Notes under the pieces: generated by a model
What the model was told of the DNA's origin: nothing
What the model saw: only the letters and a program-made list of their open reading frames with translations
Databases searched by the model: none
Position numbers and translations under genes: made by a program
Part shown: positions 9,129-16,832 of the stretch, in pieces
Position numbering within the stretch: position 1 is the stretch's first letter
Layout of the letters: every line of letters begins with the position of its first letter
Assembly: GCA_963724705.1 (NCBI GenBank)
Contig: CAVRVS010000006.1
Location: 310,001 to 374,000, forward strand
Length of the DNA stretch: 64,000 bases
Direction: 5' to 3'
Source: DASQPR01 sp963724705
Lineage (GTDB): Bacteria; Actinomycetota; Actinomycetes; Mycobacteriales; Micromonosporaceae

Positions 9129-9724
9129 CGGCCCGCATCGACAAGATCGTTACCTCGGGTACGTTCTCCCTCGACGGCGGCGACTGGGCGGTCGACAACA
9201 ACGTGTGGATCGTCGGCAACGACAGCGAATGCGTGGTCCTGGACGCGCCGCACGACGCCGATGCGATCGTGACCGCCGTCGGTGGCCGGCGGCTGGTGGC
9301 GATCCTGTGTACGCACGCCCATAACGACCACGTGAACGCCGCCGTCGCATTGTCGACGGCAACGAACGCGCCGATCTGGTTGCATCCCGACGATCGCGAG
9401 TTGTGGGCGATGACGCATCCGGATCACGATCCCGATGCCTGGATATCCGACGGAGACCAGTTCCCGGTGGCCGGCACCATGCTGCGGGCGATCCACACAC
9501 CGGGGCACACGTGGGGCAGCGTCTGCTACCGGTCCGAGGATCTCGGCTGCGTATTCACTGGTGACACGTTGTTCCACGGCGGCCCGGGCGCGACCGGACG
9601 ATCGTTCTCCGACCACGCGACGATCGTCGACTCCATCAGCCGTCGTCTGTTTACCTTGCCGGCGTCGACCCAGGTGCACACGGGCCACGGCGACGACACG
9701 ACGATCGCCGCCGAGACGGGCTGA
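9125..9724 (+). CDS. Metallo-beta-lactamase-fold hydrolase paired with MscR
   Basis: This 199-residue metal-dependent hydrolase has the binuclear zinc motif THAHNDH, a downstream HTPGHTWGS and FTGDTLF. It is glyoxalase II-like in size and begins GTGACGGCC, overlapping the mscR stop by 4 bases, so the two are translationally coupled. The same pairing is seen in mycobacteria. The natural inference is hydrolysis of S-formylmycothiol, the product of MscR, to formate and mycothiol. That reaction is inferred from context and not visible in the sequence itself. Confidence 0.85.
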   Translation: MTARIDKIVTSGTFSLDGGDWAVDNNVWIVGNDSECVVLDAPHDADAIVTAVGGRRLVAILCTHAHNDHVNAAVALSTATNAPIWLHPDDRELWAMTHPDHDPDAWISDGDQFPVAGTMLRAIHTPGHTWGSVCYRSEDLGCVFTGDTLFHGGPGATGRSFSDHATIVDSISRRLFTLPASTQVHTGHGDDTTIAAETG

Positions 9725-9736
9725 TTTCAAAGCGGC

Positions 9737-10159
9737 TCAACCGGCGAGGAACGAGAAGCGAATCTGCCGTACGGCGTTGTCTCCGTTCGGATCGACGAGG
9801 CAGATCGACTGCCACGTGCCGAGGGCCAAGCGACCGCGTAACACCGGAAGCGTGGCGTACGGGGCGACGAATGCCGGCACCACGTGATCGCGACCATGCC
9901 CCGGTGACCCGTGTCGGTGCCGCCAACGGTCGTCGGCCGGCAACACGGTGTCCAGCGCCGCGACGAGATCGTCGTCCGAGCCCGCGCCAGTCTCGATGAT
10001 CGCGATGCCGGCGGTCGCGTGCGGGACGAACACGTGCAGCAGACCGTCGCTGTCGCCGGCCGCTCCGGCCAGGAAGGAGTTCGCCTCGCCGGTCACGTCA
10101 CGTACGGCCGGGCGTGAGCCGGTCCGGACGCTGATGACTTCGCTCTTCATGAGCCTCAT
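9737..10159 (-). CDS. YjbQ/UPF0047 family protein
   Basis: The protein is about 140 residues and belongs to the YjbQ family, whose members have been linked to a minor thiamine-phosphate synthase activity; the physiological role is unsettled. It has the conserved VPHATAGIAIIE block and a His-rich segment (WRHRHGSPGHGRDHV) that forms the family metal site, followed by LGTWQSICLVDPNG. I take the ATG at 10159 because it overlaps the stop of the upstream methyltransferase gene as ATGA. An ATG at 10150 would remove only MRL. Coupling to the methyltransferase fusion suggests a shared pathway. Confidence 0.88.
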   Translation of the reverse strand: MRLMKSEVISVRTGSRPAVRDVTGEANSFLAGAAGDSDGLLHVFVPHATAGIAIIETGAGSDDDLVAALDTVLPADDRWRHRHGSPGHGRDHVVPAFVAPYATLPVLRGRLALGTWQSICLVDPNGDNAVRQIRFSFLAG

Positions 10160-11283
10160 CCTGCCGTACCGGCGGATGGGTTTGGGTTGGTCCGCTCGGC
10201 CAACGCATAGAACCGATGCGGCGGGTCGTCGTAGCGGACGAGCGACCATCCGGAGCCGTCGAGCAACTGCCGCAGTTGCTTGGGTGCCAACGGTTCATGG
10301 TCGCGCAACGTTCGTCCATGGCGAGCGGCAAGGGCGGCGCGACCGGACGGATGGAAGATGATCAGGCGCCCGCCGCGACGCGTGACACGCGCCAGTTCGG
10401 CCAGGCCGGCCCAAGGATCCGGGAGATGCTGTACGAGTCCGGCGGCGAAGACGACATCGACGCTTCCGTCCGCGAGGGGAAGTCGGCGGGCGTCGGCCAG
10501 CAACAACTGGAACTGGCCAGTGGACTGCAGCGACGCGACGGTCAGCATCTCGGGAGTCAGGTCGATGCCGATGACGATGCCGCCGTCGCCCACCGCGTCT
10601 CGCATCGCCGGCAGCGCCCGCCCGGTGCCACAACCGACGTCGACAACGGTGGCGCCGCGCGGCACATCCGATTCCCGGATGGCCTGCTCGTAGGCGGGCC
10701 GGTCGTCGCCGAATCGATCGTTCCACCGGAACGCACGGCTGGCGAAGAACGCTCGCGTCTCGTCCAGATAGAGCCGGTCGGCCGCGTGCTCGAGATCGGC
10801 GGCCACGTGCCGGATCACCGGCCATCGCGCATCGTGGTGGTCGATGACAATGTCGGCACCGAATTCGCCATCGCCGTGTCCGCGCCCGCCGGAGGTGCCG
10901 TTACGGGACGCGCCGCGACCCTGACCAGCCGGCGGTGGCGCACGCAGATAGATCGTCACGTCCCAGTTCGGTCGCGGCGGCTGCGCCCGCCAGCGTGCGC
11001 CGTCGGCCAGAACGATGCCGTCGGCCGTGTCTTCGGCATCGCTGGCATCCCGCAATCGAGCGCACGGCGTGCCGGCATCGCGGACCATGACAGCAAGATC
11101 GTCAGCGAACGTGGCCGCACAGTCGGCGCCGGCATCGACGACCGCGAACCGGCGCCCGTTGATGCCGGCCGTGATCAGGATGTCCGCCAGCGTCGCTAAT
11201 ACCTGCCAACGCCGATCTCCTCGATGATCGTCCGGCAGATCGTCGAGATTCGGTACACCGAGCAGGTCGTCGCCCGCGGTCAT
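10156..11283 (-). CDS. Fusion of degenerate uridine-kinase-like domain and SAM methyltransferase
   Basis: The C-terminal about 190 residues are a class I methyltransferase: VVDVGCGTGRALPAM (SAM motif I), GIDLTPEML, and ARVTRRGGRLIIF. The N-terminal about 160 residues resemble the actinobacterial uridine kinase-like/P-loop family (ATLADILITAG..RRFAVVDAGADCAATFADDLA, WDVTIYLRAPP, GADIVIDHHDARWP). However, the Walker A Lys-Thr/Ser is absent, since GPDxAGKTT reads GADCAATFA. The kinase half is therefore probably inactive or binding-only. The domains are joined by a Gly/Arg-rich linker. ATG 11283 is the likely start; 11298 is also possible. It is coupled by ATGA to yjbQ. The methyl acceptor is unknown. 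Confidence 0.75.
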   Translation of the reverse strand: MTAGDDLLGVPNLDDLPDDHRGDRRWQVLATLADILITAGINGRRFAVVDAGADCAATFADDLAVMVRDAGTPCARLRDASDAEDTADGIVLADGARWRAQPPRPNWDVTIYLRAPPPAGQGRGASRNGTSGGRGHGDGEFGADIVIDHHDARWPVIRHVAADLEHAADRLYLDETRAFFASRAFRWNDRFGDDRPAYEQAIRESDVPRGATVVDVGCGTGRALPAMRDAVGDGGIVIGIDLTPEMLTVASLQSTGQFQLLLADARRLPLADGSVDVVFAAGLVQHLPDPWAGLAELARVTRRGGRLIIFHPSGRAALAARHGRTLRDHEPLAPKQLRQLLDGSGWSLVRYDDPPHRFYALAERTNPNPSAGTAG

Positions 11284-11453
11284 GCCTCCAGAGTGCATCT
11301 GCGATCGGATTAGGGCAATAACTCTCGCAGATGCGATGGCTGAGACCGTTCAACCTTGTAATTGCAAGCGTACGATCGCCGCGGCAGGTTCGCCACGGCA
11401 CCGCCGCGAACCCCGCCTTTGGCCGGCCCTTGTACCGGACCTGTCAAGGCAGT

Positions 11454-11499
11454 CCGAGCCCGACCGGCGGCGGATGCGCCGCCGCCGGCCTGGGCTCGG
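11454..11499 (-). terminator. Long GC-rich hairpin after the HAD phosphatase gene
   Basis: Outer arms CCGAGCCC (11454-11461) and GGGCTCGG (11492-11499) enclose an inner stem CCGGCGGCG/CGCCGCCGG. It lies 23 bases beyond the leftward phosphatase stop at 11523. There is no T-tract, as is common for high-GC actinobacterial terminators. Confidence 0.75.
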
Positions 11500-11522
11500 C
11501 GAAACTTCTACGGCCGAAGCGA

Positions 11523-12395
11523 CTACGGGAGGAAGTAGTTCGGGTTCGGCATCTTGAACGTACGGTCGGCGAACCCGCCCGTGAGATCGCTGAACTGGTC
11601 GCCGAAGTTCGCGACGATGTCGTATCCGAGCGACTCGATGTGTGCACGCGTCGCGGACTTGTAGTGGATCGTGGTGCACGATCCGTTCGGGTCGTTGGCG
11701 CAGGCCGCCTTCAGGTAATCCGGGTAGTCGGCCACGGCCGGCTTGGTGAACAGGCCGTCCTCGCCGTCGTTCAGCGTCGTCGGCTTCGGGTAACCGGCGT
11801 CGACGCCGATCCCGTCGGCCGTCAGGTTGCCGAGGGTCGCGGCTTCCTGCGTCGCCGGGCGGCCGGTCAGGAAGAATACGGCGTAACCTTCGCGCTCCGC
11901 GGTGTTGGCGAGATCCACCATCCCGAACACGGCCGCGAACTTCTGGTCGGTGACGAATTGGGCATTGGTCGTCGGGTTGAACGCCCAGTTGCTGAAGATC
12001 TCATAGTTCCAGGTCAACAACGTCGTGTCGTCCACATCGAACACGATCGCCTTGGTCCCGTTTGTCTTGTGCTGAGCGCTCAACCATCGCTCGCCCGACG
12101 CCGCCACCGACTCAGCTTCTTTGGCGTAGTTGCTGTCGGCCGGTGAAACGCCGGTGCCCAACGGGTCGCCGTAGTAGTTGCGGATCTGCTGGCGGAGCAC
12201 GTCCAGGTTCGTGATCTGGTTGGCCGATCGAGGGGTGGACGTCTTGATGGCCGGTTGTTGCGTCGCCGCGTAGGCGATTCCGCCGCCGGCTAGAGCAAGT
12301 ACGGCGGTGACGGCGGCCAGGATGATGGTGAGGCGGCGCGAGGGTCGACGCCAGGAGTGTACGGACACGATGACCTTCCGATCGACGGGGCTCAT
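11523..12395 (-). CDS. Secreted HAD-superfamily acid phosphatase (subfamily IIIB type)
   Basis: This is a predicted extracytoplasmic phosphomonoesterase. After a basic start, residues about 22-44 form a hydrophobic signal peptide or anchor (ILAAVTAVLALAGGGIAYAA). The HAD nucleophile motif is FDVDDTTLLTW (Asp120 and Asp122), motif II is FFLTGRP, and motif IV-like acidic residues are in NFGDQFSDL. The domain order and about 290-residue length match plant-type/class B-like acid phosphatases found in actinomycetes. The start is uncertain, because the GTG codons within residues 8-13 would also give a good signal peptide. It is a single gene, bounded by strong hairpins. Confidence 0.85.
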   Translation of the reverse strand: MSPVDRKVIVSVHSWRRPSRRLTIILAAVTAVLALAGGGIAYAATQQPAIKTSTPRSANQITNLDVLRQQIRNYYGDPLGTGVSPADSNYAKEAESVAASGERWLSAQHKTNGTKAIVFDVDDTTLLTWNYEIFSNWAFNPTTNAQFVTDQKFAAVFGMVDLANTAEREGYAVFFLTGRPATQEAATLGNLTADGIGVDAGYPKPTTLNDGEDGLFTKPAVADYPDYLKAACANDPNGSCTTIHYKSATRAHIESLGYDIVANFGDQFSDLTGGFADRTFKMPNPNYFLP

Positions 12396-12483
12396 GTCAC
12401 CGGAACCTATCTGTCCTCTGTGGCTCGCGCCACTCGTAGTTAACCTTCACCACCCTCGGCGTGCGGATTGTGCGCGCGCGATG

Positions 12484-12511
12484 CGGCCGCGTTCGGTGAG
12501 GAACGCGGCCG
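12484..12511 (-). terminator. Hairpin after the DMT transporter gene
   Basis: Perfect 11-base arms CGGCCGCGTTC (12484-12494) and GAACGCGGCCG (12501-12511) with a 6-base loop lie about 85 bases past the leftward stop at 12595. The sequence between is otherwise empty. Confidence 0.7.
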
Positions 12512-12594
12512 TCTCGATCGGAAACAGCGGGAGTCTCGCCGTCGGGCGGCGGCACGTGCCGCAAACCGCTCGTACGGTGGAGTGCGGCGCTCGG

Positions 12595-13758
12595 TTACGG
12601 GGTGGTCGCGCGCGCCGACGCCCGAGCCCGGCCACGCCAGCGAAGCCACATGGGCCACCGCCTGACCAGGCAACGGAGCCGTCCGACGGCCGCCAGCCCC
12701 TCATCGTCGATCAATGATCGATGCTCGTCGGTGGCCACCCGCAGCATCGACTCCGGACTGATCACGCGCACGCCCGACTCCGGACTCGCGACCAATAGCC
12801 GCGACTCTTGCGTGCCGAGCCTCGGCCGCGGCCCTTGTGGGCTGACCCGCGGCGACTCTGGACCACCCGTCCGTACCCTCGGCGCGTGACCGGCGACCCG
12901 CAGCCGCGACGTCACCCGCCAGGCGCGGAACGACGACTGGATCTGGTCCGGATGGGCGTGGCGGGCCAAGAAGATCGCGCCGGCGATTGTGAGGCCGAAC
13001 CCGACGGCCGCGGCCGGCAGCAGGCCGGCGTGCACGCTGTCGCCGAGCAACAGCCATCCAGTGGCCGCGGGACCAAGCGTCTGCCCGACCGTGCTGGCCG
13101 CGAACACTGCCGTCACCGAGCCGCGCTGCAGCGCGGTGGCATACAGGAGGGCGCCGAGGAGGCCGGCCACTCCGACCGCGTACGTCGCTGGGGAGACCAG
13201 CAGGGCCGCCAACGATTGATCGGCGATGACCCGGCTGCCGACCGCGGCATCGCCAAATGCAAGGCCCGCGAGCAGCGCCGGCAGGGCCGATCCGGAGAGC
13301 AAACGAGTCGCTGTGAAAGCGATCACGCCGAGCAGAACGGCCGCCCCGAGGAGCGCCCACTGGCCAACCAGGGGCAGGCTGTCCGCCTTACTGGGACGCT
13401 GAGCCACCACGAGAAGGACGATCCCGGCAAATACCGTACCGATGGCTATCCATTCGGACGCGGTGAGTTTTGCGCGGAAAAGCACCCAGGACAGCGCGGC
13501 GATAAAGGCCAGACTCGCCCCGTTGATCGCTTGAACGACGAACAGTGGCGTGCTGTGCAAAGCGACGAGAGTCACGACGAACGACGCCGTGAGCATGATC
13601 AGCCCGACGACGTACGCCCCGGACCGGAGCACCGACAGCAGCAGCCGCGGGTCGACGGAGTCATAGCGGCGCGCGTGGCGGGCGCCGATGGCCTGCAAGA
13701 TCGTCGCGCCCGCTGTCAGCGCAGCGGCGAGTACGGCGAGCAGCAGTCCCCATTGCAT
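12595..13758 (-). CDS. DMT-type multi-spanning membrane protein with repetitive cytosolic tail
   Basis: Residues 1-267 contain about nine hydrophobic helices in the pattern of drug/metabolite transporters (EamA/NIPA-like), beginning MQWGLLLAVLAAALTAGATI. The helix containing VVQAINGASLAFIAALSWVLF and the repeat of the fold from about residue 130 are typical. From about residue 268 a 120-residue hydrophilic, Arg/Ser/Pro-rich tail follows, which ordinary DMT proteins lack. It contains the near-repeats LLVASPESG and VRVISPESM, encoded by about 27-bp DNA repeats near 12755-12800. Substrate is unknown. It is a single gene with a terminator behind it. Confidence 0.75.
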   Translation of the reverse strand: MQWGLLLAVLAAALTAGATILQAIGARHARRYDSVDPRLLLSVLRSGAYVVGLIMLTASFVVTLVALHSTPLFVVQAINGASLAFIAALSWVLFRAKLTASEWIAIGTVFAGIVLLVVAQRPSKADSLPLVGQWALLGAAVLLGVIAFTATRLLSGSALPALLAGLAFGDAAVGSRVIADQSLAALLVSPATYAVGVAGLLGALLYATALQRGSVTAVFAASTVGQTLGPAATGWLLLGDSVHAGLLPAAAVGFGLTIAGAIFLARHAHPDQIQSSFRAWRVTSRLRVAGHAPRVRTGGPESPRVSPQGPRPRLGTQESRLLVASPESGVRVISPESMLRVATDEHRSLIDDEGLAAVGRLRCLVRRWPMWLRWRGRARASARATTP

Positions 13759-14051
13759 ATGCGGACCCGAATCAGTCGGAGTCGGACGGTCGGCAGTCGG
13801 AGGTGCTTGCTGGCGGCATGGCGCGGCTCCACGTCTTCTCGGCGTTGTTCGCTGCGGTCATTTCGGTGTGCTCCCGCCAGGTCAGGTCAGAACGCTCGTC
13901 TTACCCGCCCCTGACTTCGGGAAACATGCCCGAGGTGCCTCGTCGTCGGGCGGGGTGAGTCACCACCGCAACTATAGGCATGCCCATCAGCCACTCGATT
14001 CGTTTCGACAGCTGGGAATTTGGACAAAGCCCTCACCAGGGAGGTGGCTCC
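13759..14051. other. Intergenic region upstream of the DUF4235 pair
   Basis: These 293 bases lie between two divergent transcription units. A clear ribosome binding site GGGAGG sits 8 bases before the ATG at 14052. I see no other confident site. Confidence 0.4.
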
Positions 14052-14228
14052 ATGAGCGCTGAGAGTCCGCTGAACGCCGCGGATCCCGCCGAAGAATCGA
14101 CGGTCGGGCCGGTGAATCGGGTGTCACGGCAGACGCCGACGTTCGTCCGTGACGAGATCACGGAACGTGCGAGCCAGCCGGCGAGCGGGGTCACCGACAA
14201 GATCGCCGATTCGGTACGTCGGTCATGA
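14052..14228 (+). CDS. Small hydrophilic protein coupled to DUF4235 gene
   Basis: This 58-residue protein (MSAESPLNAADPAEESTVG...) has no membrane segment and ends TDKIADSVRRS. It has a strong ribosome binding site (AGGGAGG) and its stop overlaps the next ATG as ATGA, which is the main reason to accept it. In many actinomycetes a small helical DUF3618 protein precedes DUF4235; this could be a diverged or shortened counterpart, but the similarity is too weak to assert. Confidence 0.6.
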   Translation: MSAESPLNAADPAEESTVGPVNRVSRQTPTFVRDEITERASQPASGVTDKIADSVRRS

Positions 14229-14497
14229 CCAAGCTAGTCGGAAAGATCGCGTACAAGCCGGTCGGGTTGATCCTGGGCGCGACCGCCGGCGCCGTTTCGG
14301 GCTTGGTGTTCAAGCAGATCTGGAAGCACCTGGCAAGCGATGACGATGCGCCCAACGCCACCGATGAGGACCGAGGCTGGGGCGAGGTCCTGGCCGCCGC
14401 CGCGTTGCAGGGCGCGATATTTGCTGTCGTGAAGGCCGCGGTCGATCGGGCTGGCGCGACCGGTGTCCGCCGGGTCACCGGTCGTTGGCCAGCCTGA
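14225..14497 (+). CDS. DUF4235 family small membrane protein
   Basis: This 90-residue protein matches the DUF4235 pattern: MTKLVGKIAYKPVGLILG, a glycine-rich first hydrophobic segment ending AVSGLVFKQIWK, an acidic middle (SDDDAPNATDEDRGW) and a second hydrophobic segment VLAAAALQGAIFAVVKAAVDRAG. The family is actinobacterial, is often next to DUF3618 or holin-like genes, and has no known function. It is coupled to the preceding small gene by a 4-bp overlap. Confidence 0.85.
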   Translation: MTKLVGKIAYKPVGLILGATAGAVSGLVFKQIWKHLASDDDAPNATDEDRGWGEVLAAAALQGAIFAVVKAAVDRAGATGVRRVTGRWPA

Positions 14498-14649
14498 TCC
14501 GATCGCTCAGCCGTCGATCGCGGAACCACATCGTGTGTTCCTGGGCTGCATGTACGTGCGGTCCCCCCAGCCGCGGATCGACAACCCGCTTGGACTGAAA
14601 GTCAGTCGGAGCAAGGTCAGATCGGCTTGGGAGGACTCGCTCGTACGCG

Positions 14650-15402
14650 TCACTGTGAGGGCAGCTTCTGCAGTCCGGCAGCAGCCAGTAGATAGCCGGG
14701 AGCGACAGTGTCGGTGTCGGCGCGTACCAACTCGACGAGAGCGGCGCCCGCGCCTTCCGGGGTGAGCGGCTCACCCATCGGTTGGAGGTATTCCTCTTCG
14801 GATTGACCGCTGCGAGCCGCGTACGCCTGGACCGCGGGTCGACCGAGGTCGGTCAGCGGCGTGATCCGGGGCAGCACGGCGGTGAACGTGATGCCCAGGC
14901 CGGCTCGATCTGACTCGTCCTGGGCGTACCCGGTGATGAGGCGCTGGGTGGCCTTCGCACCGGCGTACCCGCCGCTGAGCGGCGACCCGGCCACGGCGGC
15001 GCCGCTGCTCACGACGACCACGACGCTGCCCGGGCGCAGCGGCTTCAGGAGAGCCTCCCGCAGCCAATGGAACGCGATCCGGACGTCGGTGTGCCAGTTG
15101 ACCGAGAACGTCTCCCACGTCTGGTACTGCAGCGGACGCATGAGGGGGCTCGCCCCGGCCACGAGGATGACGACCTCCGGCTCGTAGCGGTCGAGGAGCC
15201 GGCCCGCGACCGTGGCGTCGGTAGCGTCCGCGACCTCGGTCCGGATGTTCGCGCTCGTCGCGGCCAGCTCGGCAATTGCCGCGCCGGATCGAGCGACAGC
15301 GATCACTGCAGCGCCGGCCTCGGCGAACGCACCGGCGATCCCACGCCCCAAGCCTCGGCTTGCGCCCACCACAAGCGTGGTCCGGCCCGACAGCTCACTC
15401 AT
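14650..15402 (-). CDS. SDR-family oxidoreductase (third gene of SDR/SRPBCC operon)
   Basis: This 250-residue short-chain dehydrogenase has VVGASRGLGRGI at the N-terminus, a diverged NNAG block (ILVAGASPL), and the catalytic Ser with YAGAK. The C-terminal segment ends APGYLLAAAGLQKLPSQ. It starts at ATG 15402 and overlaps the end of the upstream SRPBCC gene by 8 bp, so the two are co-translated. With SRPBCC and another SDR upstream, the operon looks like a small catabolic or detoxifying unit. Substrate is unknown. Confidence 0.86.
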   Translation of the reverse strand: MSELSGRTTLVVGASRGLGRGIAGAFAEAGAAVIAVARSGAAIAELAATSANIRTEVADATDATVAGRLLDRYEPEVVILVAGASPLMRPLQYQTWETFSVNWHTDVRIAFHWLREALLKPLRPGSVVVVVSSGAAVAGSPLSGGYAGAKATQRLITGYAQDESDRAGLGITFTAVLPRITPLTDLGRPAVQAYAARSGQSEEEYLQPMGEPLTPEGAGAALVELVRADTDTVAPGYLLAAAGLQKLPSQ

Positions 15403-15859
15403 GGCGCGGTCCCTGTTCTTTGAGGTTGGGCCGACCGTTACCCGTCGTAATCAGGTCCCGCAGACTGCCGTTGATGTAGAAGCCCCACGCGTTCGAGCAG
15501 CTATCGAAGCACTCAGAGGCGGAAAGAAGGCCAGCGTGCGTGAAGCGGACCTTTGTCTTCTCCCCGTCTTTGTAGATATCGAAGATGATGTCGGTGCCGG
15601 TCCACTCGGCCTTGTCGTGGACGAAATCGAGGTAGCCGTCCACCACGTGCCACACGACTCTCTTCGCCGGTATCAGCTCAGTTATCCGCTGCCTGCTGCG
15701 GTGGACGTCCTCGTAGCGATAGGTGAACTCGTCACCGACTTGGTCCGTACTGCCGTCAAGCTCTCCGGACCACCAGCCGCGTACGTTGTTGATGGCGGCG
15801 AAGGCTTCTTCCGGAGTCTGGTCAACGGCAAAGGTCGTCGTGAAACTCGCGTCATTCAT
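15395..15859 (-). CDS. SRPBCC/AHSA1-like protein
   Basis: This 154-residue START/Bet v1-fold protein has the AHSA1-type opening FTTTFAVDQTPEEAFAAINNVRGWW, the FTYRYEDVHRSRQRI strand and C-terminal helix block CSNAWGFYINGSLRDLI. Such proteins bind hydrophobic ligands and are usually paired with regulators or oxidoreductases. I prefer the ATG at 15859, where the domain begins; the open frame reaches 15946 with unlikely residues. It lies 49 bp behind one SDR and overlaps the next by 8 bp. Confidence 0.87.
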   Translation of the reverse strand: MNDASFTTTFAVDQTPEEAFAAINNVRGWWSGELDGSTDQVGDEFTYRYEDVHRSRQRITELIPAKRVVWHVVDGYLDFVHDKAEWTGTDIIFDIYKDGEKTKVRFTHAGLLSASECFDSCSNAWGFYINGSLRDLITTGNGRPNLKEQGPRHE

Positions 15860-15908
15860 GATTCTCTCCCGGTGAGGTTGTACGTACCCGCTCGTGTATG
15901 AGCGTTGG

Positions 15909-16634
15909 TCATGAAGGGATCGGCTCGGCTGCGATGAGTGCCGCATTCTCGCGTTCGAGCGCCTTGACCGCGCCGCCGCGCCAGCTCTCGGCCATGGACG
16001 CCGACATGGGATCGGGGAAGATTTCGTCCTCCCCTTGCTCGACTCCGTTGAAGATGGCTCGGGCCACGGACTCCGCGGATGCCTTTGGTATATCGAGGTC
16101 TCGCGACATCTCCGTGTCCACAGGCCCGGCGAGCACGGCGTGAACGCTCACGCCCTGTGCGACCAACAGCGCACGCAGCGATTGGGACAGCGAGAACGCG
16201 GCGGCTTTGGACATGGAATAGGCCGGGATTACTGGTACGGAAGCAAGCGCCGCCAACGACAGCACGTTGACGATCGCTCCTCGGGAACGAGTCAGCTTCG
16301 GCAGGAACGCCTGGGTCACCGCGTACGGCCCGAAGAGGTTGACGGCCAGGTGCTGCTCGAGCACGGCCAGGTCGCTGAGGTCGTCGTACAGCGCCAGGCC
16401 GGCGTTGTTGACAAGGATGTCGAGAGACTCGACCTCCTTGACCGCTGCAAGGGTCTGCGCCACGTTCGTCACGTCAAGGATCAGCGGTGTGACGCGGGTA
16501 TCCGGGTGGGAGATAGGGCGCCGCGTGCCGGCGTACACCCGCTTGGCGCCTCTCCGCAAAGCTTCCTCGACCAGCGCCTTGCCAATGCCTCGGTTGGCGC
16601 CGGTCACGAGCACCGCTTTGTCGGCGATTGTCAT
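15909..16634 (-). CDS. SDR-family oxidoreductase (first gene of SDR/SRPBCC operon)
   Basis: This 241-residue short-chain dehydrogenase has VTGANRGIGKALVEE, DILVNNAGLALYDD and the active-site YSMSK with the upstream Ser in NVLSLAALAS. The ATG at 16634 follows AGGAGGA at optimal spacing. It starts a leftward three-gene operon (SDR, SRPBCC, SDR) divergent from an ECF sigma factor 198 bp away. That geometry suggests the operon could be a target of the sigma factor. Substrate is unknown. Confidence 0.88.
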   Translation of the reverse strand: MTIADKAVLVTGANRGIGKALVEEALRRGAKRVYAGTRRPISHPDTRVTPLILDVTNVAQTLAAVKEVESLDILVNNAGLALYDDLSDLAVLEQHLAVNLFGPYAVTQAFLPKLTRSRGAIVNVLSLAALASVPVIPAYSMSKAAAFSLSQSLRALLVAQGVSVHAVLAGPVDTEMSRDLDIPKASAESVARAIFNGVEQGEDEIFPDPMSASMAESWRGGAVKALERENAALIAAEPIPS

Positions 16635-16832
16635 CTGTCCTCCTGCTTGTGATGGGCCGTCCACAGGGCGCCGCGTCGCGCGATGGCCGCCGGTGTGGAC
16701 CGTTGATAGAGGGTGTGGACGTGTTCATAGAGGTAGACACGGCGCCAGCCGGAAACTCGGCGGGCCGGCAGCGACCAGTTCCGTGCGCTGCCGGTGTCAG
16801 TAGGGAAGAGATGATCTCAACGGAGGTGGCCA

